Shown one piece after another: positions 1 to 10,055 of a DNA stretch of 64,000 bases. This DNA is from Gerris lacustris. Taxonomy: Eukaryota; Arthropoda; Insecta; Hemiptera; Gerridae. Where the stretch lies: contig OX578277.1 of assembly GCA_951217055.1 (NCBI GenBank), positions 8,738,329 through 8,802,328 of the forward strand. Reading direction: 5' to 3'. The position numbers and the translations under genes were made by a program. Numbering within the stretch: the first letter of the stretch is position 1; every line of letters starts with the position of its first letter. Below the pieces are notes generated by a model. It did not search any database. It was given only the letters and a program-made list of their open reading frames with translations, and was not told the DNA's origin.

Positions 1-256
1 AAAAAAATAGTTTCGAATTTATTTACTTCACATAAATGACAACCATCTAGAGAGCTGATCTTAAACCAAGATGGGAGAATAGAGTATTTCATTTCACCTT
101 GATCTTAACCTATAAAAGGACAAATCTTTGTACAACGGATCTCCCCAACACCAAATCTAAACCGTGCCATCGATATATTTGAAATAATATAAATAATATA
201 ATCGATAAATAATATAATCGATATTTCCTGTTTTGCTGTCATTCAATGTTTATCTA

Positions 257-518
257 TCACAAATTTGAGACCCGTCAAAATGAAGATTGCTTAAATATTG
301 GACATGGCAAAACAAATAAAATAACTTGCGGATTTTTTCCGAACTAACTTTCCGTTCAGCAAAATTTGCTGAAACCCAATTAAATTCTGCTGAAAGATGG
401 CTAAAAGTATTAAAATAATGCATTGTCATCGTGTTCTGAGCTATGCTAAAAAGTTTCAAATGTCTAGCTATTCGGGAAGTTAGTTAGAAATCGATTGCCA
501 GATTTGTACCGGACAAAC
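257..518. repeat. Dispersed repeat, copy 1 (pair with 12172-12420)
   Basis: About 260 bp that recurs in the same orientation at 12172-12420 with small indels. Shared runs include the stretch around ACCCGTCAAAAT, CTTGCGGATTTTTT and TCGGGAAGTTAGTTA. No terminal repeats or coding sense are visible. It is an old interspersed repeat of unknown class. Bases 1-256 before it hold nothing I recognise. Confidence 0.7.
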
Positions 519-539
519 AAACTAACTTTATTTTTATTT

Positions 540-655
540 TCTTTTTTTCTTTCTGTATTTTTCACCTTAGTTGTATCTATGTGCAAAATTTGGGGAAGAT
601 TGAATGACGATAAGTGGTTCAAAATTGGGGTAATAGGTGTACGATGAAACTTAAA
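540..655 (-). repeat. Dispersed repeat related to the unit at 7100-7400
   Basis: Reverse-complement relative of the two tandem units at 7100-7400. It shares the segments reading, on the other strand, TTTCATCGCACACCTATTAC, CCCCAATTTTGAACCACTTA and CTTCCCCAAATTTTGCACAT. The A-rich tail of the downstream copies corresponds to the T-rich stretch at 530-555 here, which suggests a poly-A-tailed retroposed unit. Confidence 0.65.
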
Positions 656-659
656 AAGC

Positions 660-1690
660 TAGTAATATACTTAAAGGCCATACTTAGAAAGGTGCCCAAA
701 TCTGATCTTGGGTAATTTCTTGTGAAGAAGTTAAAAACAGCAAAAACCTTTTCTATATTATTTCGCTTACCTCTGCAAAATATTTTATGTGAAATATTAT
801 GTGCAGGTAGAAAGAAAAACCGCTTAAATGAGAACTATACTGAATTCCCAAACTAAATTGTGGTACCTTGAACCATACTATTGTCCCTTGCCCTGTCTAC
901 TATCTTACCGTTTAGCCTTTAGGAATTCTAAAGTAGTGAGCTCCACGTTTATGTAATTACGTATATTCAGAATTGATAAAAATATATTAATGTTAGATAA
1001 GAGCTGCTATAACTTGCAGCTCAATCGCTTATTATATTATTATATCTAATAAAAAAAGATAATTTGGACGCCTTAGTGTATATGGTCCCCCCTTATTCTC
1101 AATAAGGGGGGAGGGGTATAAAATACACTCTATTAAATTATTAGTTGAAAATGTTAATCGTTTTTCTATTAAATCAAAATAATTAGTAAAATGGTATTGG
1201 TTTAGCATTGAGGCATACTATACATATTCCGATTACGAAATAAACAAAAAATGGAGAAAATATTAAGTTTCTTTTGCCTAAACTTGGAATTTAACATCTG
1301 CGGAATTTATTTTTTTTCTAATTTATTCGAAAAAATTATATATGTCATCAGTCATCACTTACTGGCTAAAGTAAACAACTTAATTATTTAAACTATGTAG
1401 TTACCACAAGCACTAAATGTCTATAAAATATATTTAACAGTAAAACTACACTCAGAATATATTTTAACACAAAAAAATGATACGAAACACCTCAACATCG
1501 CTATTTATAACTTCACATACATCAAACTTCAAAGCGACGGGGCGCGACCTAGCACTTGTTCAAATGAGCCCAAATTTTGGGATCTTTCGTTTCTAGCATA
1601 GTAACAAGTTTTTATCACTAAATGTTTTTAGATTTCCAAAAAAAGTTTTTTTCGACCCACCCTAGCGTACATGGGGTTATCACGGTCGGG
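660..1690. other. Noncoding stretch, nothing recognised
   Basis: AT-rich DNA with no convincing reading frame. The only structure seen is a perfect 11-bp stem with a 3-nt loop at 1087-1111 (C6TTATT and its complement). Short ORFs on both strands are not coding-like. Confidence 0.5.
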
Positions 1691-1705
1691 GTTTTAGAGG
1701 AAACA

Positions 1706-2094
1706 AATGATACGCCACTGGTTTTTTTGATATTTTGAAAACAGTTTATTAATGGGCAGCCAAAATTGCATAAATTTTGTCTTTCTAGATTTTGCCCTGC
1801 AAATAGCCGTAATTGCTGAAAATTACCACCATCGGCCATAATACATGCTTCAGCTCTTCTTCTCATAGAGTGGCGTTAGAGTGGCGTACACGTTCATCAC
1901 CATCACCTCATTTCGCCTCAAAACCACGACAAGAATTTGTTTTTGCATTTTTTGTGCTACGTTCGACTTTTTTGTATTTTGCGCGAAAACGGCTATTCAC
2001 AGGGCAAAATCTAAAGAGACAAAATTTATGCAATTTTGGCTGGCAATTAAAAAAGCTGTTTTCAAAATATCAAAAAACCAGTGGCGTATCATTT
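1706..2094. repeat. Foldback: inverted repeat with about 105-bp arms
   Basis: Bases 1706-1810 and 1989-2094 are inverted copies of each other. Both carry GATACGCCACTGG, TGATATTTTGAAAACAG, CAAAATTGCATAAATTTTGT and AATAGCCG in opposite orientation, around a spacer of about 178 bp. Arms differ by several substitutions and small indels. This is a MITE or foldback element, or two opposed copies of one repeat. Confidence 0.7.
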
Positions 2095-2098
2095 TTAC

Positions 2099-2638
2099 TT
2101 TTCCTCACTACCTATAGTAGGAGATTTCAACGGAATTATCCGTTTTAGGTGTTTTTAAGACCTCCTGAGTGGTTTTCAGCATGACGTATGAATGTGTGTA
2201 TGTCTGTTATCATCGTAGCGCCCAAGGTATTTAATCTAGAGAGTTGAAACTTGGCAGAAAAATCAGTCCTAACCTGTAGTTGTGCCACCCAGAAAATCAA
2301 CTTTTTCCGCCATCTTGAACCCAGTTTGCTGAGTCCGCAAAAATTTAAAAAAATCGTAATAAATCGAAAATGGTCCTGATCGAGTTGAAATTTGGCTCGA
2401 ATGTACCTCTCTGTATGACCAACAAGCCCAATAAATTTCATTTTGATTTTGGCCGCCATTTTGAAGTAATAAATTTTTGAAACTTTGACGGTTAATAATA
2501 CTGAAATTACATATAGGTTTTTGACTTATAGCATATCCGTTGGAACCGGAAAAAATATAATAAATGTGTACTTACATAGTTTATTTTTTATTTTTCAGAC
2601 TGGCTGCAGATATAGATATAATATAATAAAGATATAAC
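2099..2638. other. Noncoding stretch upstream of the NLR-like gene
   Basis: No gene seen. The block at 2160-2470 has the look of an old interspersed repeat (GCCGCCATTTTGAA and a related CCGCCATCTTGAA). It is the only DNA between the foldback and the satellite preceding the NLR-like gene. No TATA box or initiator stood out. Confidence 0.4.
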
Positions 2639-2798
2639 CATCTCTATCCACTTCTAACCACCCCTAACCACCTCTAACACCTCTAACCACCTCTAATCAC
2701 CTCTAACCACCTCTAACCACCTCTAACCATCTCTAATCATCTCTAACCACCTCTAACCACCTCTAACCACCTCTAACCACCTCTAACCATCTCTAACC
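2639..2798. repeat. Satellite of 10-bp CTCTAACCAC-type units
   Basis: About sixteen tandem decamers, with occasional T for C changes and one shortened unit. It ends 27 bp before the chosen ATG of the NLR-like gene, so it would form promoter or 5' leader sequence. A degenerate, longer array of the same family surrounds the LTR element at 33240-33546 and 41760-42700. Confidence 0.9.
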
Positions 2799-2825
2799 CA
2801 AAAGTGCTTGTTAAGTTTGGTCACA

Positions 2826-5800
2826 ATGGAGAAGGATCAACTGAGTGACTTCTTCAACTTGGAAGAAAAAGACGAAGGGACATCCAAAGTGTACATCGGC
2901 TCCGGCTTGAGTTGTCTTCACGGAGCCACTTTTCAGCTGAAGCTCCTCATGCTCTTTCTGTTGAGGGCTATTCAAAAAGGCTACAGCTTCTATTTAGCTA
3001 CGGAGATCGAAGCGGCCGACAAGTTTGACGACGTGGTCTTCCAATTCGTGGAAAATGGTGAGAAAATGCATCTATTCGTCCAGGCAAAGCATAAACAGGA
3101 CGAAGAAAAACGAATCAAAGTTGATGGCTTGATAAACATTCATGGTAAAGCCGAATTTTATTTGCCCAAGTATTTTATTTCTTACCTGAAGATTAAACGC
3201 AATTCTGACTTTACAGACAGCGTCCTTAGAGACTTCATTCTCTGTACCAATATAGAGCTGGATTTGGATCCGAATACAGCAGATGACGAGGTCAAAAGAC
3301 TTAGGGATCACTCTTCTTTTTCCAGCCAAATACCAGAAATGTTTGTAGTAACTATTGAAGCTAACGACGACTTCTTTAGAGACAGTGGTACTAGATACAG
3401 ATTATGTTATGATAACAACGATATTATTTCGAGACTAAAAGTGTCTTTTGTAAAAGTTCTTGAGGAAGAGATAAATAAATTGAAAAAAAGGACCAGAAGA
3501 CTCCAAAGCGGTCTGGAACCACATCAAAATAAGGAATTAAATCAGATCCAGCACTGGATAAGAGAATTTAAACAGATAACAAGCGATAATATAGATGAGG
3601 AAATGAAGGCATTTTTTGACAGTCTAGTATTGGCAGTTGGGCAACCTAACGAGATCAAGCTGACCCATATCATGAAGAGCGAGTTGAGCCAAGAATTTAA
3701 CACCTTCAATACCGACTACGTATATGCTCGATTCCAGGAAGTAATGACTGATTGGCTCAAAGACAAACGAGGGTATTTCCTTACTCAAGATGACGGATCT
3801 AAGTTTTTCGACAAATTGAGAGTAGAAGTACACGGACATTTTCTGATTAACGTCCAAAGTCCAATAGAATCATTCTTCGGAAGGGATGAAGAGTTAAAAA
3901 CACTTCACAATTTAATAAATCAAGGTGGACCCACAGTGATATGCCAACCGACCTCAATCAGCGGCTTGGGAGGAATCGGTAAAACCGAACTGGTAAGAAA
4001 ATACATCTCGGAATACGGCGAACACTACGACAATAACATACTTTGGATAGAAGCAGAATCATACGAAACTATGAAAGCGTCATTTATCGATCTAGCCAGA
4101 ATTGCCCTGGGTGTTGTATGTAAAGACTTAGATATCAAATCCGTTTTAAGAGAGACGTACAGCTTCTTCGCCAAAAGAAAATGTCTTTTTGTCTTTGATA
4201 ACGCGGACGCTTTTAAAACCGAAGATAGCAATACTGGTATTGTTGGTTTTTTACCATCGTCCTTTTTACCTCGACGAACTAACACTCCTAAAGTCTTGAT
4301 AACATCCAGAAACCAGACATGGGGAGATATTCCACAATTAGTGTTGAAGACGTTTAAAGAACAAGAGGCTTTGGATTTTATCAAGTTTCAACTTGGGATT
4401 GAAGACGAATCACAAGATGCTGATATAAGACATTTGGCAGAGATATTGCAGTATTTCCCCCTAGCGTTACAACAAGCAGTAGCATACGTCAAGGAAAAGA
4501 GCAGAGCGTTAAAGAACGTCGGATCTGAATTTAAAATTATTGACTACATTAACAGATATAAAAAAGAAGCAAAGAACCTACTCGATTTTAAATTTCCAGA
4601 AGATAGTCGAGATTTGTACACGAAAACAACCTTTGCAATCATGAGAATCACTATAGTTAGGATAAAGGAAAATATGGAATATGGTGAGCAAGCTGGCCAA
4701 ATATTAGATATCATTGCTTTGTTAGCCCCTGACAATATCCCTGTAGAAATGTTTTTAGAATTGGATCTGATACAAAATAATAAAGAAACACTTGGTGAAG
4801 CCATTCAACTTCTCAAACAGTATTCACTGATAAATTCAGGTCAAGTGATAACACAACTAAATGTCCATAGACTGGTGCAGCAGGTAACCAGAATAATTCT
4901 TAAAAAGCAAAATAGAGAGAAAAATACATTTAGAAAAGTTATGACGATATTATTACAAATGTTTAAAACTGCAAAAGACTTAAATAACTATGTCTTAATA
5001 CGTCAGCTTCTAACTCATTCAGAATCGTTTTTATCCCACCTGGATAGTTGGTTAGAAACACATGCTAAAAATAAACCTACTGTAGATTCCTATTTCTTAG
5101 AATTGTACCCATTTTTAACTGAAGGATATCATAATTTAGGCAATTTTACTCGACACATGGTGATACAGAAACGAGCATTAGATATCTTACAAGAACGTTA
5201 TGGTAATAATGACATTAAGGTAACCCCAACATTATTTAATCTAAGTAATGCTTTTTGTGCTTTAGGTCATCCAAAAAAACAAAAAGAATTATTAGAACGG
5301 GTTTTGGAAATACAAGAAAGTCATTACGGTAAAGATCATTTTGAAACAGCAGCGACATTAGGTAGCCTAAGTAATGCTTATTATGACCTAGGCCAGTTTA
5401 AAAAACAAAAAGAATTATTAGAACGTGTTTTAAAAATTCAAGAAAAACATTATGGTAGCAATAATTTTGAACTAGCAACTACATTAGTTAACTTAAGTAA
5501 TGCTCATAGTGCTCTAGGCCATTTACAAGAACAAAAAGAATTATTAGAACGTGCTTTAAAAATTCAAGAAAAACATTATGGTATCAATCATTTTGAACTA
5601 GCAACTACATTAGTTAACTTAAGTACTACTTATGGTGATCTAGGTCTACCACAAAAACAAAAAGAACTTTTAGAACGAGCTTTGAAAATTCAAGAGAAAC
5701 ATTATGGTAGTAATCACTTTGAAATAGCACCGACGTTGATTAATCTAGGTAACGCTCTTGGTTCTCTCGGTCATTTACAAGAACAAAAAGAATTAATCGA

Positions 5801-6980
5801 ACGAGCTTTAGATATTCAAGAAAAACATTATGGTAGGAATCATTTTGGAATTGTTGTGGCTTTATGTAGTTTAGGTAGTGCTTATGGTGCTCTAGATGAT
5901 CCACAAAAACAAAAAGAACTTCTAGAAAGAGCTTTGAAAATCCAAGAAAAACATTATGGTAGTAATCACTTTGAAGTTGCAGCGACTTTAGCCAGTCTAG
6001 GTATTGCTTATGGTGCTCTAGGTGATCCAAGTAAACAAAAAGCATTTTTAGAAAAGTCTTTGAAAATCCAAGAGAAACATTATGGAAGAAATCATTTTAT
6101 GCTAGCAAAGACATTGCTTAATCTAGGTATTGCATATGGCATTCTAGGTGATCAACAGGCAGAAAAAGAAATATTAGAACGAACTTTGAATATTCAAGAA
6201 AAACATTATGGTAGCGATCATTTTGAAGTTGCATTGACTTTAAATGTTCTAGGTAATGCTTATGGTGGTCTAGGTGATCGACATAGGCAAAAAGAAATTT
6301 TAGAGAGGGCTTTGAAAATTCGAGAAAATCATTATGGTATAAATCATTTTAGGATAGCTATGACTTTAGCTAATCTAGGTGATGCTTATGGTGCTCTAGG
6401 TGATCGACATAGGCAAAAAGAAATTTTAGAGAGGGCTTTGAAAATTCTAGAAAATCATTATGGTAAAAATAATTTTAGGATAGCTATGACATTAGCTAAT
6501 CTAGGTGATGCTTATGGCTCTCTAGGTGATCTACTAAAACAAAAAGAAGTTTTAGAACGTGCTTTGAAAATTCAAGAAAATCATTATGGTAAAAATCATT
6601 TTAGGATAGCTATGACATTAGCTAAACTAGGTGATGCTTATGGCTCTCTAGGGAACCTACAAAAACGAAAAGATTTATTAGAAAGAGCTTTGGATATTGT
6701 AGAAAACTATTATGGTAGATATAGTTTCGAAATAGCGATGATATTAGTTGATCTAGCCAATACTTACGGCGCTCTGGGTGATCCTCGAAAACAAAAAGAA
6801 CTATTAAACCGAGCTTTAAAAATTCAAGAAAAGAAAACTGGAAACCATTATGAAGTAGCTGTGACATTAGCGTGTTTAGGCATTGCTTATGGTGCTCTTG
6901 GTGATCTACAAAAAAGGAAAGAATTTTTGAAGAAAGCATTAGAAATTCGAGAAAATCATAAAATATTACAATTTAGGTGA
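2826..6980 (+). CDS. NLR/STAND-like protein: PD-(D/E)XK-like domain, NB-ARC ATPase, TPR array
   Basis: A 1384-residue intronless frame. I start it at the ATG in context CACAATGG; an upstream TTG would add six residues. Residues 1-210 look like a PD-(D/E)XK nuclease fold of the DUF4297/Cap4 kind: E60 in a helix, FDD at 67-69, QAKH at 86-89. Residues about 345-700 form a STAND/NB-ARC ATPase: P-loop GLGGIGKT at 380-387, Walker B FVFD ending at D458, then an ITSR motif and a GxP-like FPLAL with P545. Residues about 792-1384 are some fourteen 42-residue TPRs of the kinesin-light-chain/TPR_12 type with consensus ALKIQEKHYG. In known STAND proteins the repeats sense a ligand, the ATPase oligomerises and the N-terminal domain is the effector. 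A DNA-cutting or signalling role here is inference. Likely cytosolic; no signal peptide or membrane segment. Neighbours are repeats, not an operon. A horizontally acquired bacterial origin is possible. Confidence 0.85.
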   Translation: MEKDQLSDFFNLEEKDEGTSKVYIGSGLSCLHGATFQLKLLMLFLLRAIQKGYSFYLATEIEAADKFDDVVFQFVENGEKMHLFVQAKHKQDEEKRIKVDGLINIHGKAEFYLPKYFISYLKIKRNSDFTDSVLRDFILCTNIELDLDPNTADDEVKRLRDHSSFSSQIPEMFVVTIEANDDFFRDSGTRYRLCYDNNDIISRLKVSFVKVLEEEINKLKKRTRRLQSGLEPHQNKELNQIQHWIREFKQITSDNIDEEMKAFFDSLVLAVGQPNEIKLTHIMKSELSQEFNTFNTDYVYARFQEVMTDWLKDKRGYFLTQDDGSKFFDKLRVEVHGHFLINVQSPIESFFGRDEELKTLHNLINQGGPTVICQPTSISGLGGIGKTELVRKYISEYGEHYDNNILWIEAESYETMKASFIDLARIALGVVCKDLDIKSVLRETYSFFAKRKCLFVFDNADAFKTEDSNTGIVGFLPSSFLPRRTNTPKVLITSRNQTWGDIPQLVLKTFKEQEALDFIKFQLGIEDESQDADIRHLAEILQYFPLALQQAVAYVKEKSRALKNVGSEFKIIDYINRYKKEAKNLLDFKFPEDSRDLYTKTTFAIMRITIVRIKENMEYGEQAGQILDIIALLAPDNIPVEMFLELDLIQNNKETLGEAIQLLKQYSLINSGQVITQLNVHRLVQQVTRIILKKQNREKNTFRKVMTILLQMFKTAKDLNNYVLIRQLLTHSESFLSHLDSWLETHAKNKPTVDSYFLELYPFLTEGYHNLGNFTRHMVIQKRALDILQERYGNNDIKVTPTLFNLSNAFCALGHPKKQKELLERVLEIQESHYGKDHFETAATLGSLSNAYYDLGQFKKQKELLERVLKIQEKHYGSNNFELATTLVNLSNAHSALGHLQEQKELLERALKIQEKHYGINHFELATTLVNLSTTYGDLGLPQKQKELLERALKIQEKHYGSNHFEIAPTLINLGNALGSLGHLQEQKELIERALDIQEKHYGRNHFGIVVALCSLGSAYGALDDPQKQKELLERALKIQEKHYGSNHFEVAATLASLGIAYGALGDPSKQKAFLEKSLKIQEKHYGRNHFMLAKTLLNLGIAYGILGDQQAEKEILERTLNIQEKHYGSDHFEVALTLNVLGNAYGGLGDRHRQKEILERALKIRENHYGINHFRIAMTLANLGDAYGALGDRHRQKEILERALKILENHYGKNNFRIAMTLANLGDAYGSLGDLLKQKEVLERALKIQENHYGKNHFRIAMTLAKLGDAYGSLGNLQKRKDLLERALDIVENYYGRYSFEIAMILVDLANTYGALGDPRKQKELLNRALKIQEKKTGNHYEVAVTLACLGIAYGALGDLQKRKEFLKKALEIRENHKILQFR

Positions 6981-6990
6981 ATAATGATAG

Positions 6991-6996
6991 AATAAA
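6991..6996 (+). terminator. Poly(A) signal AATAAA
   Basis: Canonical AATAAA ten bases after the TGA stop of the NLR-like gene. It supports a eukaryotic transcription unit ending here, although such hexamers are frequent in AT-rich DNA. Confidence 0.45.
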
Positions 6997-7099
6997 TGAT
7001 TAAATAATGATAATCTTAGGTATATTGTCTTGTTCAAATATTATTAGTACTTTTGTCAGATATAATATTTATATAATTTATTTTTATTTTTATTACTGG

Positions 7100-7400
7100 T
7101 CTTATATTACTTTGCTTTGTAAGTTTCATCGCACATTTCCGTTTCCCCAATTCTGAACCACTTCCCGTGATTCAATCTTCCCCAAATTTTGCAGATAGAA
7201 ACAACTATGGTGAAGAATACAGAAATCAAAAGAAAAAAAAAAAAAAAAAAAAAAAAATGGCGTCAAATTTATTTGCTTTTTAAGTTTCATCGCACACCTA
7301 TTACCCCAATTTTGAACCACTTACCGTTATTTAATCTTCCCCAAATTTTGCACATGGATACTACTAAGGTGAAGAATACAGAAAAAAAAAAAAAAAAGTT
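7100..7400 (+). repeat. Two tandem copies of an A-tailed dispersed repeat
   Basis: Two about 140-bp units in direct orientation, each starting near AAGTTTCATCGCACA and each ending GTGAAGAATACAGAAA followed by a poly-A run (7231-7256 and about 7383-7397). An inverted relative lies at 540-655. The A-tails suggest retroposition; no pol III boxes were identified. Confidence 0.7.
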
Positions 7401-7468
7401 AAGACCAGTTTTGAAAAATGGCATTTTTATATTAATTATTGATGTATGCATGTGTGTGCGTAGGTTGT

Positions 7469-7764
7469 TAGTAGTAGTAGTAGTAGTCTAGTACTTCCTA
7501 CTAAAACGGGTAGGACGAACCACTTGTTCGAACCTTGCAATTAGGCCATCACTTAGGCCCTTTTTACGCCCTGCGGTAGAGAGTTGCAGCCACTTCACAC
7601 ATCATACTTATGTACATTGTACCGCCGAAGCGAGTATGATGTGATCAATAGTGAGCCATATAAATCAGAGCGTCACTGCGAGGAATCGAACCCCGTCTCG
7701 TTCCACTCATGATTCAGAGATGGCCGAGCAGACGTGGTTTAACCCACACGGCCACGCTGCCTCC
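7469..7764 (-). mobile_element. tRNA-derived SINE, copy 1, with 12-bp TSD
   Basis: Read on the minus strand, the 5' end is tRNA-like, with an A-box-like TGGCCGTGTGG segment and a perfect B box GGTTCGATTCC. A unique body follows, and the 3' tail ends in (ACT)n. It is flanked by a perfect 12-bp direct repeat TGCGTAGGTTGT (7457-7468 and 7765-7776), the footprint of LINE-driven insertion. Homologous to 53001-53260. The 3' part recurs at 46239-46303. Confidence 0.9.
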
Positions 7765-8140
7765 TGCGTAGGTTGTAAAGTATTTATATATATTTATATG
7801 TACGTGCTGTGTGTATATGCATGTATAAATTTATGTTTGTATTTGTTAGTTTTTTTTTAGTAATTGTCAATTAAATGGATTTAATTACTTCTCTTTTAAG
7901 TTAATAATAAATAGAAACTTGAAACTGGATGACGCTACTCACTCCCGCGCGGCCTAATAGCCACAGGGTAGTATGATTTAATGTAAAATTGAAAATAAAC
8001 AACTGTATCTTATTTTAAATATATCATTTATTCATACAATTTAGGTATTATTATAATAACAGAGGTGATTTAAAAGAGTAAAAAGATAATAATTATATTA
8101 TATCCTCAGTTCAATATGAATGTAGAATAGTTATTTATGT

Positions 8141-8330
8141 AACTAGGCAGCAAAATGGAATTTTACTGACGAGTGATTAGATTAGCCTCCGAGCCGAAGG
8201 CGAGGACAGGCTATGATAATTAACTGCCAAGGCGAAGCCGAGGCAGGTAATTTACCTATTTGACTGCCGAGGCGAAGCCGAGGCAGGCAATGAATAAACG
8301 AGGCAGAAATGTTTCCTTTGCTGCCTAGTT
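8141..8330. mobile_element. Small MITE with AACTAGGCAGCAAA termini
   Basis: 190 bp bounded by 14-bp perfect inverted termini AACTAGGCAGCAAA. Internally it has repeated GCCGAGGC-rich motifs. Related copies: 62211-62365, with termini AACAAGGCAGCA, and a truncated one at 57853-57910. In each locus it abuts the same end of the larger MITE, so the two may be parts of one composite unit. Confidence 0.75.
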
Positions 8331-8340
8331 GCATACAATA

Positions 8341-9142
8341 TTTTATCTACTTGCGGAAGAAAAATGAAGCTGCTAAAATGTTATCTTTATTAATATAACA
8401 TAGTTAATAACTATGAGTCATATTAATAAAGATAATAACATATGTATTAACTAAAATTAATGTTTAAATAAGAAACTTGGGAATAATAACAATAAGTGAA
8501 AAGCAAACTCAATCTATAACAACAAAATACAAAACACACGTTTATAACACACATAAATTCTGAATGAATAATGCACGCAATATAAAATATTTATTTGTAT
8601 TTTTACTAAAAAATTAATAAAAGTGTTAAAGATATCTTCTATTGCTTAAAAGAAAAGAAGTAACTAGGATACGTCATACGTCAAGAAAAGTAGCTAGTCT
8701 AATCTAGAAAGACTTCAATAATAAAAATAATATGGATGTTCAATGTTTACATGACGCTACAGTTTAGTCAGTGACTCTACTAATTTTTTAATTAAAGATC
8801 TACTAATCATTGAACTTATTTAACAGCATTAACAAATATAAACAAATTATTTTATTATTAAAACGTTTATTTATTATTAAATGTTATTTATTTAACTATA
8901 ATATATAATGTTATAAGATAGAGATAACAGTATAAACTGTTCTTGTCAAAATAAGAGGTTATGACACGCAGTGGTAAACACTGTTACTTTCTCTGCCTAG
9001 GCAGGGAAATATTTCCCTGCCTAGGCAGAGAAAGTATTTTCCTGCCTGTTTTTAATATTTTAATGACAAATCAGGGAAATAGTACTTTCCAGCCTAAAAA
9101 CAGTTAAGTAATGTTTAATTTTGCTGCCGCGAGTAGATAAAA
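8341..9142. mobile_element. MITE family M1, copy A
   Basis: About 800 bp with imperfect inverted ends TTTTATCTACTTGCGG and CCGCGAGTAGATAAAA. The body matches, in reverse, 56627-57844 and 61228-62201. No transposase frame. It holds a perfect 52-bp palindrome at 8985-9036. Confidence 0.75.
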
Positions 9143-9174
9143 CTATTTACACTTGGTTATTTAAAGCAAGCATT

Positions 9175-9732
9175 AAGGCCCGTTTACACGGTGATAGTTG
9201 GCGCGATAGTTGCGGTCATGACAGCAACTATCGCATCGACTATCACCGTGTACACTACGTGATAGATTTTGTCGCGATAGAACTATCTGCCACCACACAT
9301 CTCGTCTGACGAGATAGTTGAGTGTTCTATCACAGCAGTCAGAGTACTCACGCGGATGATATAAGAACTACCACGCTAGATACTAGACGCTGATTGGCTT
9401 ATACTTTTTTATCAACTGATAACAGATTTAAAGGCACCAAATATGAGATTGCTTCACATTAGAAATCAGATTTTTTTTTTTTTTTTCGACAATATGAATA
9501 TATTCTTTTGGCTGTGTGTGTGTTATAATTTAACATTATAACATATTTAATGCTTTATTTCCGTATCCTAGTCAAAAATGTATTATATAGATGTAACATT
9601 GAGTGCACGACAACAAGTTTTGACGTATTTTAACTCTCACCGTGTTAACTGCACACCTCGGCGATAGTTGTATGACTTAGACTGACATGATAGTTCTATC
9701 GTGGAAGAACTATTACCGTGTAAACGGGCCTT
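9175..9732. mobile_element. MITE family M2, copy 1
   Basis: About 560 bp with inverted termini AAGGCCCGTTTACACGG and CCGTGTAAACGGGCCTTT. The inner portion is rich in inverted GATAGTT and AACTATC motifs. A diverged second copy lies at 63266-63830. No coding sequence. Confidence 0.8.
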
Positions 9733-10055
9733 TACAGTCTTCGCCAAACTAGAACTGTGCGTTGACAGAGCGGGAAATTGAGTGACACATAGATTGGCCA
9801 ACCTCTCTGGGGGAAAAAATAAAGCCACTAGGTCTGTGGGTAGGGGTGGGGGAGCTCACTTGTTGGTAAACAAAAGAAGGTTATTTTACTACTTCTTACA
9901 AATCACGATCTTTTTAACTAATGTTGTCCATAGATTTTCCCATCTTATTTACGAATAAATTATAATATTCAATGTAAGTGTTCTCTTGCTCCTTAAAATA
10001 ATTTTTAAATATAATGTGAGTAATGAAATATAACCGAAGTAAACAGAAGGGAATG

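Noticed and set aside
2639..2798. Telomeric (CCTAA)n repeat
   Set aside because: The unit is CTCTAACCAC, 10 bp, not the pentamer usual in insects, and it lies internally between repeats and a gene.
2808..2825. TTG start adding six residues to the NLR-like protein
   Set aside because: Eukaryotic initiation at the ATG 2826 in good context is far more likely.
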